A stretch of 64,000 nucleotides of DNA from Anastrepha obliqua (GCF_027943255.1 NC_072897.1:62024406-62088405); one strand, 5' to 3'; shown: positions 33,429-43,905, numbered from the stretch's first letter. The notes: generated by a model from the letters alone, not told the origin. Translations and numbers: made by a program.

Positions 33429-34965
33429 GATGCTTTCCATTTCAATTCAACCGGGCTACTCGGGTCATGTTCTTCGATTTCGATGTAACTTAAATATGTT
33501 GCTCTCTGGTCAAAATAATGAGACACGTATTTTTTTGTTCGCCCGAAAAAATTTTTTTTCAAGAGTTATCGGCAATTTTGTTTTTTGCCTCAAACTCGAT
33601 TTTTTTTAATTATATAAGAAAAAAATTTTTTGAAATGCCCATAACTTAGTCAAAAATGAACCGATTTTAATAATTCTGGGTTCAAAATGATCGTAATTAC
33701 TTACACAAGCGACTTCATGTAGAAACAATTGCAAAAAAGTAGTTGAAAATTTTTTATTTAGTAAAAAAGAAAAAAAATTTAAATTTTTTCAAAATTCAAT
33801 ATTTCAAAAAGTGCATTTTTTTTTTTTTATAACTTTTTCCAAATCAAAAAAACATCTCAAACTTTAATTGAGCTGCATGCCTAGTAGCTAAAATGCGTTG
33901 TTTTTGAGTAATGAATTTTTAAGTAAACACCCTGTTTCGCACTTTTTGTTTTTTGCAAAATAAAAAATTTTCAACTACTTTTTTGCAACTGTTTCTACAT
34001 GAAATCGCTCGTGTATGTAATAACGATCATTTTGAACCCAAAATTATTAAAATCGGTTCATTTTTGACTAAGTTATGAGCAATTAAAAAAAATTTTCTTA
34101 TATAGATTATTTCCATTTCAATTCAAAAGGGCTATTCGGGACATGTTCTTCGATTTCGATGTAACTCAAATATGTTGCTCTCTGGTCAAAATAATGAGAC
34201 ACGTACTTTTTTGTTCGCCCGAAAAAATTTTTTTTCAAGAGTTATCGGCAATTTTGTTTTTTGCCTCAAACTCGATTTTTTTTAATTATATAAGAAAAAA
34301 ATTTTTTGAAATGCCCATAACTTAGTCAAAAATGAACCGATTTTAATAATTCTGGGTTCAAAATGATCGTTATTACATACACGAGCGATTTCATTTAGAA
34401 ATAGTTGCAAAAAAGTAGTTGAAAATTTTTTATTTTGCAAAAAACAAAAAGTGCGAAACAGGGTGTTTACTTAAAAATTCATTACTCAAAAACAACGCAT
34501 TTTAGCTACTAGGCATGCAGCTCAATTAAAGTTTGAGATGTTTTTTTGATTTGGAAAAAGTTATAAAAAAAAAAAAAATGCACTTTTTGAAATATTGAAT
34601 TTTGAAAAAATTTAAATTTTTTTTCTTTTTTACTAAATAAAAAATTTTCAACTACTTTTTTGCAATTGTTTCTACATGAAGTCGCTTGTGTAAGTAATTA
34701 CGATCATTTTGAACCCAGAATTATTAAAATCGGTTCATTTTTGACTAAGTTATGGGCATTTCAAAAAATTTTTTTCTTATATAATTAAAAAAAATCGAGT
34801 TTGAGGCAAAAAACAAAATTGCCGATAACTCTTGAAAAAAAATTTTTTCGGGCGAACAAAAAAATACGTGTCTCATTATTTTGACCAGAGAGCAACATAT
34901 TTAAGTTACATCGAAATCGAAGAACATGACCCGAGTAGCCCGGTTGAATTGAAATGGAAAGCATC
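33429..34965. mobile_element. Foldback (long inverted repeat) element, 1.54 kb
   Basis: Ends are perfectly inverted: left 'gatgctttccatttcaattc', right 'gaattgaaatggaaagcatc', with near-identity inward for hundreds of bases. The internal order is A-B-C-B'-A-B-C'-B'-A' (prime means inverted), where A is about 200 bp ('ctactcgggtcatgttcttc' block), B is about 115 bp ('cataacttagtcaaaaatga' block) and C about 190 bp. Only the middle A breaks perfect symmetry. AATG flanks both sides (33425-33428, 34966-34969), a candidate duplication. It interrupts R1-type RT between the palm and the next block. No protein gene inside; ORFs at 34143 and 34785 read low-complexity A/T. Confidence 0.85.
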
Positions 34966-35405
34966 AATGGCAAAGCAAATCCAAGAAATTGAGAGGATCG
35001 CCTGTGAATCAGTAAGCATGATCAAGGCTAGGCTAAGGTCTATGAAGTTGGAATTACCTGGGCGTAAGACCGATGTAGTCCTAATAAGCAGCAGAAAGAT
35101 AGTAGAAACTATAAATGTAAATGTTGGGACTGTAACTATTAGCTCAAATCCCGCTATTAAATACCTATGCGTGATGATTGACAGTTGTTTAAACTACAAA
35201 ACGCACCTGGAAAATGCTGCGAGAAGGCATCGAGTGTGCAGTCCTGTCTGTCGCGAATAATGCCCAACAACGGCGGATCTAGCCCCAGCAAAAAAGTACT
35301 ATATAGCAGGGTAGTCACCTCGGTTCTCTTATATGCCGCACCGATCTGGTCTGATGCACTGAACATAAATAGCTACACAAGAAACTGATAGCCGTCTATC
35401 GACTA

Positions 35406-36667
35406 GGGGGCGTCCATAAACTACGTGAGATGTTTAAGGGGGGGAGGGGGTCGAGTTAAATCTCATCTAATATTACGTTGGAGAGAGGGGGGGGGGGGGG
35501 GTCTCGGCAAATATCACGCAATTTTTTTTCTGATTGAAACAAAAAAAAATTATACTATTTTGGTCCATTATCCAGATGGTACAATATTATACATGCTTAA
35601 GATTTAATCTTAAGCGTAATCGTAGTATGATTAAGATCATTCACTAATTCGTTCGAAAGAAAAAACTTCATTCATACTTCGACGTTATATGTACATTACT
35701 GCTGTCAAACCACCATATTTGTTTTATACCAAATAGCTCAATTTAATCTGAATTTACTGTACAGTGTAGCCCGTCGTTTGTTTTCGCGCCACTATCACCC
35801 GAACGCACGACTCGATGAACAAGAGCGTACGAGCTGAGTGGCAGCGACACATGGATCTGCGTATGATTCATCACGACCATTTTCTACCACCTCTATACCC
35901 TATCACTCAGGTTGATGGACGTTTGACAATTCCGAACTTTAAAGAGCATGACGCAAAGTCATTTGCTCCATTTCTAATACGCCTACCGATTCAACCGCTG
36001 AATGCCTTCATCAACACGCCTTATGATCTCTATTGCCCAAGTATACGTGATGATTTAGAGAAAATATGCTGCAGTACACGTGGCATTTACTTCGCATCTA
36101 TCACAAGAGCTGCAGAGCACAGGCGAGCAGCTCACATTGCACCAGCTAAGCAAGCGCGTATGTTCAGCAAAGTGCGACCCTCACGGATTGTCAGAAGACG
36201 AGCTAATGAGTTACTGTGCGCAAGCGTCAACGCCTTAGAGTGGCTAGACCAGAACGAAGTTGAAGGAGCAGATGATTTTACTGAAAATCTTATGGACATG
36301 TTGGTCCCAATAGTCTCTCTTGAAACCGCACATGATTCTCCATGGACTGAATTAGAGTAGATATTCTTTTTTTAATCGCAGTAGTTACGATTTAAGTCTT
36401 CTATTGTTAAATTTTTATTACACTTATAACTCTCAGCAATATTGATTACTAGTCTTAACTAGTCGTAAATAAAAGCACGAAGCAATTTTTTTTTCCTTTT
36501 ACAATAACAATCCAACGCGTTTACATAAGAAACCCACATTTTGAAAAATCTCACGTGAGATTGGGGGATGGGGGAGGGGGTTGAATAAAATCTCACGACA
36601 CCTCACCAGGGGGGAGGGAGGGTCAGAAAATTAAAAAAAACACCTCACGTAATTTATGGACGCCCCC
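35406..36667 (+). mobile_element. DNA transposon with GGGGGCGTCC ends, 1.26 kb, superfamily unknown
   Basis: The left end 'gggggcgtccataaactacg' and the inverted right end 'gggggcgtccataaattacg' match for about 30 bp with two differences (35406-35435 and 36638-36667). CTA flanks both ends (35403-35405, 36668-36670); TA is the alternative reading. Without the insert the R1-type reading runs through cleanly (...AVY-RL-GALRTN...), which proves the boundaries. Subterminal G-rich tracts lie inside each end. A 3-bp CTA duplication fits PIF/Harbinger or Zator-type elements but the ORF inside does not decide it. Confidence 0.87.
35815..36360 (+). CDS. Unrecognised 181-aa ORF inside the TIR element
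   Basis: Open from ATG 35815 to TAG 36360 and the only substantial ORF of the element, centred between its ends. I do not recognise a family. Visible: 'WQRHMDLRMIHHDHFLPPLY', 'GRLTIPNFKEHDAKSF', 'PIQPLNAFINTPYDLYCPS', a basic segment near residues 115-140 ('KQARMFSKVRPSRIVRRRAN'), and an acidic C-terminus ('EVEGADDFTENLMDML'). No signal peptide, membrane segment or zinc motif; no DDE pattern can be assigned. It could be the C-terminal exon of a deleted transposase, an accessory protein, or captured host sequence. That it stays open in a neighbourhood of dead genes suggests either recent insertion or selection. Confidence 0.5.
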   Translation: MNKSVRAEWQRHMDLRMIHHDHFLPPLYPITQVDGRLTIPNFKEHDAKSFAPFLIRLPIQPLNAFINTPYDLYCPSIRDDLEKICCSTRGIYFASITRAAEHRRAAHIAPAKQARMFSKVRPSRIVRRRANELLCASVNALEWLDQNEVEGADDFTENLMDMLVPIVSLETAHDSPWTELE

Positions 36668-37420
36668 CTAGGCGCTTTGCGGACTAACTGCGGCTTCCGT
36701 ACAATTTCGGACGATGCTTCCTTCGTTATAGCCAGTCTAGTCCCCGAAGACATTTTGGCGAAAGAAATGCAGAGAATGTATAGGCCATCCGAGCCCGACA
36801 GTAGAGCAAGTCGTAAAAATATTGCAGAAGAAGAAGGACGTCTTTTGATGGCAAGGCCGTTGAAACAGATCACAGAAGAGTAGATGAACGCATGGGCTCC
36901 CATTCTTACGACGTGGTTAGAAAGGAACCATGGGGAAACGAACTTCCTTCTAATACAACTCCTTATAGGGCACGGAGTGTTTCGAAAATACCTCCATAGA
37001 TTCGGCCATGATAGTTCACCAAACTGCCCAATCTGCAAGGAGAGGGAGGAAGACGCTGATTACGTCTTGTTTCAATGCCCACGCTATGCGCTCGAAACCT
37101 ATGGCATATTAAACGAGAGAACATTATAGAATTTATGGTAAAATCGGGTGATAGCTGGAAGCGAATCTGAGCGTATGTAAAACATATCCATAATGATTTA
37201 AGATGCGCGGCGGTTCGTAGACGAAATAACTAGTAGCCGATGAGCTAACCAGCCCCGTGAGGTAATTCCTAGTTTGAACTGTTCCGCGGGGAGAGTGGTA
37301 AATAGTGAAGAGGTGTTTAGTACTTAGGTGAAGCTGTGAGGCTGCAAGTCGTGCATACTGCTATGCCGGTATAGCAGTACTCATTAGAGTTTCCTCTTTA
37401 GGGGTGTCATCCCGAAAAAA

Positions 37421-37700
37421 ACACTTGCTTTACTTTATTTCAAACACTTTACTTTAAATAGAGACATTCACCGTAAGACTGAATCACCCTATTACTTTTC
37501 GTTTATTCGCTTACAAGTTCAATTTCCAACTGAATACTCTATGCGCATTTACCTCTGCTTATATACATTTGCCTAATAATCGTCGTGATTTCTAGATCTG
37601 GCAGCTCGTATCTTCTTGGATTTCTGTTGTTACATCAGCTAACTTAACCCCGTCGGTGCGTTGTAGTCACCTTCGTCTTTGTTTTTGTTTTGGGATCTCG
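37421..37700 (-). repeat. LTR-like dispersed repeat, copy 2
   Basis: Homologous to 20909-21195. On the minus strand: 'tatataagcagagg' (TATA box), then 'tcagttgg' about 35 bp on (initiator-like), later 'aataaagtaaagcaagtg' (polyadenylation signal near the end). This order supports an LTR. It lies directly next to the A-run that ends the R1-clade element. Confidence 0.58.
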
Positions 37701-37734
37701 TTCGCTAATATTGCCAGTCGGTTCACGAAACTTC

Positions 37735-38720
37735 GCTATTGGAGACAAACTCGAACCTTACAACATTGTTATTATGCGCCAGTGAGGCGGGCGATTCTCC
37801 ATTGAGGATGACCATCACCTGTCTCCTACATACGTCCTACTGGCTCTTCTATTCCTCCTACTTCCAGTTTTGGGTTGGCAGGTCTCTACGGCTTGGGCGG
37901 AATCCAGACTCGAGCTCTAGGTCTGTTTGGAATCCCATCCTTACTGGCTCCCGACCAACCCTCTTCTACCTTACTTAGGGCCAACCTGTAGAGTGTGGCT
38001 GACATAGTGTCTTCGCAGGCGATGAGTTAAGCTCTGCTCGATACCAGCCTACGACATGACAAAGGGGAGGAAGTCCAGGGCGTCCCTCTAAGTCCTGGTG
38101 GTAAACTTCAACCCACCTCCATTTTTCCTTAGGAATGGTCTCTCTTGTCAATGATGGCAGTATCTCACCGCCGCCCTTTTCAACCTCACTAAAGGTTGGC
38201 TGTTGATGGCCACCTACCTTTTGTTTTTTTTCGACCCTTTCTATAGCTTGTTCTGCAGATCTTTGCCTTTTAGGAGTAACACCCGCCGGCGGATATTACT
38301 CCCTTTGCCCATTTTAGCGATTTAGCCTGTTCTTCGGTTAACTGATCTGTTGCTATCTCTCTTAGTCTAAGAAAAACCGCATTTTTCTCGTAGTAATTTT
38401 GTTCAGAGGGATGAATATGTTTAGCCGGTCCACCCTGTCCTAAGCTAGTAATCCGCCTAGAGGTACTAGCCCTTCTATGGCAGCCTGCCGATTAAACCTA
38501 GAAGCAGGTGCCAGCCCCCGCCCCCATAAGCGGTTGGCGTGAGATGGGGACTGTTCGCCCTAAGCGGAGTTCACCCCCCGCCTCCTCTATCTCCTAATAA
38601 TGGCGGTCTGACCACTACTCTGTTAGCAGCTGAGGCAGGAGTCGAAGTCTCCTCTGTCGGTTACTCTGTCGGTGTCTTCTTGTTAGAACAATTTTTCTTT
38701 AGTCTTGAATCCATTTTTGG
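37735..38720 (-). pseudogene. LOA-like ORF1, broken copy
   Basis: Clearly parallel, base by base, to the ORF1 of element I (57808-59230): shared landmarks on the plus strand include 'cgattctccattgaggatga', 'gttggcaggtctct', 'gtcttcgcaggcgatgagtt', 'ctccatttttccttaggaat', 'ggagtaacacccgccgg' and 'ctagaagcaggtgcc'. The start, read on the minus strand, is an ATG near 38718. Frame is lost many times. ORF2 is absent, so only the 5' half of an element remains, oriented opposite to neighbouring element H. Confidence 0.75.
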
Positions 38721-38759
38721 ACCACGACAAGCGGAGGCTTACCTTATGTAAATTAGGTT

Positions 38760-39139
38760 TTAAACAACATTTTAACCCCGTCTGTTTTTCCTCACTGTTG
38801 GAAGCTGGCTAAAATCATTCCAATTAGGAAATCGAATGGGGACTTTATACACATCGCAATATTACTTTAACTTCTAAGGTACCCTACTTCTTTTAAATTT
38901 TTTTCTACTTTCATTTAGATTTTTTTTTTTTCCTAAGCGCAACGCCGGCTATGAGGATTTCATACAAATAATAACTCCAAATTGGAAAGTCCATTACTAT
39001 AAGACCATATGCTGCTGGCTTAGCTAGCTATTGGAAAAAGAGCTGCTATCAAAATTTTCGACTTTACTTGCGTAAGTCTTAAACTAATTTTTTATTTTGG
39101 TATACATTTTTAGATGCAAAACTTTTACTGTGTATCAAA
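38760..39139. other. No recognisable gene
   Basis: Spacer between two LOA-like copies; contains T-rich tracts but no domain. Confidence 0.45.
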
Positions 39140-39635
39140 CACAGCGGGGTGTAGGGCAGATCGCCTCCGCGTGGTGCACTCTGGGTAGCGCTAAATGATC
39201 GCGGCCTCAACGCCCTTCCTGAGCGATGACGACCCCCCCGCTTTCGGTTTTGGACTTATTTCTCCTTCAACACTTTTAGACTTTTTTGAACGCTGTGCAG
39301 GTAGTCGCGGCATTCTGCCACCTGAGTATGCTGAGGTGAAACTCAGCAGAAATGGCTGGTGGGCTAATGACGTGACTGCCCCCGTCCCGCTAAAAACATG
39401 GCAGGCCTGGGAGTATGTTCCAAACCTGTATCCATTGGGTTGGTGGTGTAGGTGCGGTTGAGACGACTCCTGTCTTTGTGTCCGGTCTGGCTCTAAACGC
39501 ATGCCCCATAAGGACATGCGTCAACCCTCGCATGACCTCCCTGCTACGGCACAGGCAACCATGGGAGCCTTTAAGGACGACTACACACTACGGGTTTGGA
39601 TAGCGGCTTCGAGTGGGGACCCACTCAATACAATA

Positions 39636-41040
39636 ATGAATTACAACAAAAAAACAACAACAACAACAATCAATAATACAACTAACAAAACAATAAATCT
39701 TCACAAAACCTCAGAAGGTGGCGGAAACTCGGAACCGAGTCCCAAAACTACCTCTCTCAAGACGGGAGGAGCGAAATCGCCTCCTCGAAAATTTTTGCCC
39801 CTGGGGGTAGTCTCTAGTGTGGGTAACGCGTCGGAATCGATTCGTAAGGTAGTAGCCAAGTCGGAACCGGCTTTCAGTATTAATCGGGGGGTAAAGGGTG
39901 GAAATCCACCTTTGATAGGTAGCGGAGTACAGACGGAACCGTCTGCAATTCCAAAAGTAGGGGCTTTCCCCTAGTTTTCCGGGGACTTCGGGAGTATCTC
40001 TCCGGGGACCCTCCACTAGGCCTAAACGGCAGCAAGGGCAGAGTAAACGGTCCTTCTCTGATCTTCGTATGGCTACCAAGATCCTGGAGCCCTACGGTGG
40101 GCTGAATGACTCTCAGTTATCTGGGAAGCACTCCAAGACGCTCGAGTGTGCCAGGAAGGTCTTCAGGGGAGCAGAGGAGGGCAGTGGAAAGGGAGTGGAA
40201 GCGAATGTGCCACAATCGGACTTGGGAGTTAAAAGACAACGCTCCCAGGAAGAGGATATCCCGCAAGAAAAGAGGCCCAGGGTTGGTGGTGGCCCGCCAA
40301 AATCATTTAGCGAAGTCGCTAAAGAGGCGGGCTCGATCATTCTTGGAGTAATGGACAACGGTAAGGCAGACGGCGCTATCTCTAGGGAGGAATGGAAGAG
40401 GGTAGCGTCCGCCATCTCCGCAGTTTTTATGAAGGTAGTGAGGGAAAACCCTATGGTTCGTATAAGAGAATCTCGTCTGCGCTGACGAACGGTCCGCCTC
40501 AATGTAAAAGGCGGCAGTAGCCTTGGTGGGAGAGGTATGGGAGGGAGCTAAGCTGAAGGTAGTGGACAGAAAGGATCTACCTGTGCGTCCGCGAGCACGT
40601 GTCTGGCTTCCCTCCGAACCCACTGCTTCGAAGGAGATGGAGGAAATCCTCTGCTACTGCAATCCTACACTTCCCACGCACAACTGGAGGGTGGTGAAGG
40701 TGGATAGACTGAGGGATCCGATCGGCAAGCGCTGATTCTGCTGAATTCAGAGTCTCTCAGTCCTCAGTCTCTCGCTGAAGCAAAAGGGGTCATCAACTAT
40801 GGCTTCGAGAAGGTAGTCCTTAAGGTCTACCAAACCGATGCCAGAGGAGATGCCCCTGCACATCCGGACATGGAAGTGGAATCCGTCATGTGTGAGGGTG
40901 TCAATGCTGATGACGTTCGCTCTTTATCGGGGTCCGTCATAAGCATCGGATCGTTCTTCGACAGGGCGGAGGAGGAGAGGCTTCTGGCCTCGGAACGCGA
41001 GGACGTCGTCCTTGGGGTGATGGAGAGGACCCTGGAGGAT
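39636..41040 (+). pseudogene. LOA-like ORF1 of element H, broken
   Basis: Starts with ATG 'atgaattacaacaaaaaaac' and an Asn/Thr-rich N-terminus; a stop at 39972 and a frameshift follow. 40069-40485 is open: 'SKTLECARKVFRGAEEGSGK', basic 'KRQRSQEEDIPQEKRPRVGG', 'KSFSEVAKEAGSIILGVMDN', 'ISREEWKRVASAISAVFMKV'. After another break 'LVGEVWEGAKLKVVDRKDLP', 'RPRARVWLPSEPT', 'CNPTLPTHNWRVVKVDRL', 'INYGFEKVVLKVYQTDARGD' and an acidic end. This is the same domain as in elements A and I (DUF4780-like). Confidence 0.75.
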
Positions 41041-41622
41041 GATTATTCTTCACATAAATCTTCAACTCTCGAAGGCGGCGTCCGCTAACCTACTAATTCA
41101 CCTTGAGCAAGGTGGAGGTGACATAGTCCTGATCCAGGAACCGTGGCTGAGCAGCAACAGCATTTCTGGGCTCATGACGAAAAGTTACAATCTGGTGGCG
41201 TATAGCGGGACAGGTAAACCAAGATCCTGTATACTTATCACAAAGGATATTAACGCATTTATTTCGCCTAATTTCAGCAATGAAGACATTGTAACGGTGA
41301 GCCTGGAGGGCCCTTCTGGGAAACTATGGCTTATGTCCGTCTACATGGCACATGACGACGAGGTGGAACCACCTCCGGTGCTGCTAAGGAAAACCCTGGC
41401 TGAAGCAAAACGCAGGAAAATCGGCGTTATTATAGGCACTGATGCTAACTCCCATCACACCTGCTGGGAAAGTTCAAACATCAATGCAAGAGTTGAGTCA
41501 CTTTTTGATTATATTCTAATCGAGAACTTGTTTATTTGTAACAAAGGTAAGGATCCCACTTTCATTACCGCAGCCAGAGAGGAGGTGCTTGACCTCATTC
41601 TGGCTTCTTTTTTACTGAAAAA

Positions 41623-41745
41623 CCGAACCTTCGATTGGAAGGTGCTAAATGCTCACTCCTTCTCTGACCAGCTCCACATTGTTAAACCGAACTTCCGATT
41701 GGAGTGTGCCTAATACCCACTCCTTTCGGATCAGAGGTATATTCA
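41623..41745 (+). repeat. About 61-bp tandem duplication in ORF2 of element H
   Basis: 'aaaccgaaccttcgattgga' (41630) and 'aaaccgaacttccgattgga' (41684-41703) start two diverged copies, each continuing 'tgct/tgcc..aaat/aata..cactcctt.' and 'ctgaccag'/'cggatcag'. The protein therefore repeats the 'DW.V...HSFSDQ' block. Copies differ by several substitutions, so the duplication is old or gene-converted from another element. Confidence 0.6.
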
Positions 41746-42214
41746 ATTTTCTCTCACTGAAACCCGTCCGAAAAGACCCTCCATCAGGAATCTGAGGAGA
41801 ACGGAGTGGGATACATACGGCAAGAATCTGCTGAACCTTCTCCCCGAAACACCAAGGGGAAATTTAGATCTCTCGGAGGGAGCGATCGATGACCTGGTTT
41901 AGATCTTCACTTCAACTTGTAATAAGGCTCTCGTAAGCTCCTGTCCACTTATGGTAGAACGCTCCCTAAGAAGGAGAAACCACCTCGGTGGACAGCTGAG
42001 CTTTCTGAGCTTAGGACTTCGTGCATACGCCTTTGTAATAGGGCTAAAAGAATTAAGTCTCCCTCAGGATGGGAACTGTATGAAGTAGGACTAGGAATCT
42101 ATAAGTCCAAAATTAGGATGGCCAAGAGGGATTCTTGGAGAAACTTCTGTGGAAGCATCATGAGTCTTCAAGATTTAGGCGAATACTCACGAGTAGCTCG
42201 GTTTCATTGGGATA

Positions 42215-42536
42215 TATATATATATACAATTGGCGCGTACACCCTTTTTTGGGTGTTTGGCCGAGCTCCTTCTCCTATTTGTGGTGTGCGTCTTTCTGTT
42301 GTTCCACAAATGGAGGGACCTACAGTTTCAAGCCGACTCCGAACGGTAGATATTTTATGAGGAGCTTTTTCATGGCAGAAATACACTCGAAGGTTTGTCA
42401 TTGCCTGCCGAAGGGCGACCGCTATTAGAAAAATGTTTTTCTTAGTTTTGGTGTTTCGTCGAGATTCGAACCTACGTTCTCTCTGTGAATTCCGAATGGA
42501 AGGCACCCACCAACCCATTCGGCTACGGCGGTCGCC
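42215..42536 (-). mobile_element. tRNA-derived SINE with 8-bp target-site duplication
   Basis: Flanked by perfect 'ttgggata' (42207-42214 and 42537-42544). Minus-strand order: tRNA-like head with A box and B box, a unique body ('tgccatgaaaaagctcctca', 'tcggcttgaaactgtaggtc', 'ccatttgtggaacaacag'), a stem-forming 'ccaaacacccaaaaaagggt', then an AT-repeat tail. No coding capacity. The head resembles a tRNA gene only loosely and lacks a usable cloverleaf, so it is not a tRNA. Homologous to 2035-2328 and 527-612. Confidence 0.9.
42461..42525 (-). promoter_or_regulatory. Internal RNA polymerase III promoter of the SINE (A and B boxes)
   Basis: Minus strand: A box 'tagccgaatggg' at 42525-42514 (consensus TRGCNNARYNGG) and B box 'ggttcgaatctc' at 42472-42461 (consensus GGTTCGANTCC). 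Spacing of about 42 bp is compatible with a type 2 promoter. Confidence 0.8.
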
Positions 42537-43905
42537 TTGGGATACTAAAACTGTTTCTCGACGATTATTTTCCGACGAATCTGTCTTCAGAACAGGGGCT
42601 GGCTGCTGGAAGAGCGCCGCTTGGCTTGGGCCATTGGCTCCTTCGGGCCCTTCAAGTCGCCTGGTCCTGATGGCATCATACCTGCCCAACTGCAGAAATC
42701 TGCGGAGGTGCCATGCCGCTGGGCTCAGCCATGCGAGCTGCATAGCCAGGGGCTACATACTGGGATCTTGGAGGGCTGTGAGGGTTGTCGTCATACCCAA
42801 GGCTGATAATATCGTTCTCCCGGATTCAATCACTAAATCTCTTGGTAGGCTGGGGGTTGGAGCGGACCTTTCCAGGTTTATCTACAGAATGCTTAGTGAC
42901 AGAACGGTCGTGGCAGAGTGGGGGGCGTCTCTCTCCGCCGCCAGGTGAGCAGGGGCTCGCCGCAAGGTGGTGTTCTCTCACCATTCCTCTGGATCATAGT
43001 TATCATTGACTTGCTGGAGGAGCTGTTGCGGAGGTGCTGAAGGATGATTGCCTTCGCGGATGATGTGGGATTAATTGGTAGGGGAAAGTTTATAGATACC
43101 CAGTACGATTTAATGCAGGGGTATCTGAACGTAGTTGTTCGATGGGCAACGGACTGCGGCTTATCGATGAATCCTCTGCAGACAGAGCTCGTCCTTTTCA
43201 CGAGGAAATATAAAATACTCAGGGCTCAACTCCCTCTATGGGGGGCGCTCCGTTGGTGCTAGGTCTAATCCTTGACAGTAAGCTAGGGAAGGCAACAATC
43301 GCCTTGTGTAGATGCAAGGGCAAAGGCGCAAAAAGATAGAGAGAGTTCAGAGGTCTGCACTCATTGGAATCAGTAGGGCGCCTCGAACTACTCCTACTCT
43401 GGCGCTTAATGTATTGTTAAATGTGGTACCTATAGACATCGCAGGCAGAATTGCCGCTGCACGTACCGCAATCAGACTGAGGGGCTTGGGCTATTAGCTC
43501 AATTTCACATATGGGCACTCAAATATCCTCAGAAACTTTGAGTTCATCCCCTCGTCGAAGGATCAGTATGTGCCCTCGCTTAGTCCAAGCGGAACTTTCT
43601 CCACCCATATTCCACCAATGGAGGAGTGGACCGGGGGCAACACTTGGGGACAGGGCCTGGTTAACCTGTTCACGGATGGCTCGAGGGTTGGAGGAGAAGT
43701 ATTCTGCAAAGAGGTCCCCATCAAACTCAAATTCAGGCCACCGGATCACTGCAGTGTGTTCCAAGCAGAGGTAGCCGCAATTAAAGAAGCAGCTGACTGG
43801 ATATTTACTTGCGTAATAACTGTTAAGAAAGTAAATATGATATTTGCTACGATAGCCAAGCGGCAATTAGGGCCCTAGGCTCTATTATGCCCACACACCT
43901 CGTAT

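Larger units (their letters stand above)
31697..37240 (+). pseudogene. R1-clade ORF2, broken and twice interrupted
   Basis: Endonuclease: 'MRIVQINLNHYEAAQELLSQ', 'GIKFVSCYA', then 'SSLIIAGDLNS' and 'GSDIDIALANDSHA', 'YTHSDHQAILMDI'. RT: 'EQELRAACNKIKSKKAPRPD', 'LLDTMGKILESIICDRF', 'TYQFGFRSG', 'VVTLDVRNVFNTASWQRKLE' (first Asp), 'SVSQGSVLGPLLWNLMYEG', palm 'VIGFADDIAVVL' (FADD). The foldback element follows. After it 'AKQIQEIERIACESVSMIKA', 'DVVLISSRKIVETINV', 'AIKYLCVMIDSCLNYKTHLE', 'MPNNGGSSPSKKVLYSRVVT' and 'LLYAAPIWSDAL'. After the second insert 'GALRTNCGFRTISDDASFVI', 'LIGHGVFRKYLHRFGHD' and the zinc motif 'CPICKEREEDADYVLFQC'. Many frameshifts. Confidence 0.8.
31498..37420 (+). mobile_element. 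Second R1-clade element, carrying two inserts
   Basis: ORF1 zinc-knuckle tail (31498-31696), ORF2 (31697-37240) and a 3' UTR ending in a short A-run at 37415-37421. The coding text is interrupted by the foldback element (33429-34965) and by the GGGGGCGTCC element (35406-36667). Taken without the inserts it is about 3.1 kb, shorter than a full R1-type element, because the 5' end is missing. Confidence 0.76.
39140..43905 (+). mobile_element. LOA-like non-LTR retrotransposon H, 3' truncated, with SINE insert
   Basis: 5' UTR (about 39140-39635), ORF1 (39636-41040), ORF2 (41039-43905). The 3' part is missing: the text ends inside RNase H shortly after the third catalytic block. A 322-bp SINE (42215-42536) interrupts the linker before RT. 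The exact 5' boundary is approximate. Confidence 0.75.
41039..43905 (+). pseudogene. LOA-like ORF2 of element H, broken
   Basis: Endonuclease open for 224 codons (41039-41713): 'ILHINLQLSKAASANLLIHL', 'DIVLIQEPWLSSN', 'KPRSCILITKDINAFI', 'VIIGTDANSHHTCWESSN' (Asp-Asn-His), 'EEVLDLILASFLL'. A tandem duplication (41623-41745) breaks the next block. RT: 'FGPFKSPGPDGIIPAQLQK', 'WRAVRVVVIPKAD', a deletion, 'SRGSPQGGVLSPFLWIIVID', palm 'AFADDVGLI' (FADD), 'DCGLSMNPLQTELVLFTRKY'. RNase H: 'LVNLFTDGSRVGGEVFCKE', 'VFQAEVAAIKEAADW', then in another frame 'CYDSQAAIRAL'; it ends near 43905. Confidence 0.78.

Noticed and set aside
34143..34325. ORFs inside the foldback element
   Set aside because: Low-complexity translation of A/T-rich repeats, present in both orientations.
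35489..35502. G-run as an assembly error
   Set aside because: Similar G-rich tracts occur at the other end of the same element (36560-36620), so they look intrinsic, although the exact run length may be unreliable.
39195..39603. Short overlapping ORFs upstream of ORF1 of element H
   Set aside because: Position and composition fit the GC-richer 5' UTR of the LINE family.
42461..42536. Possible tRNA gene on the minus strand
   Set aside because: A and B boxes are present but acceptor and anticodon stems do not pair, and the sequence is part of a repeated 320-bp SINE with a target-site duplication.
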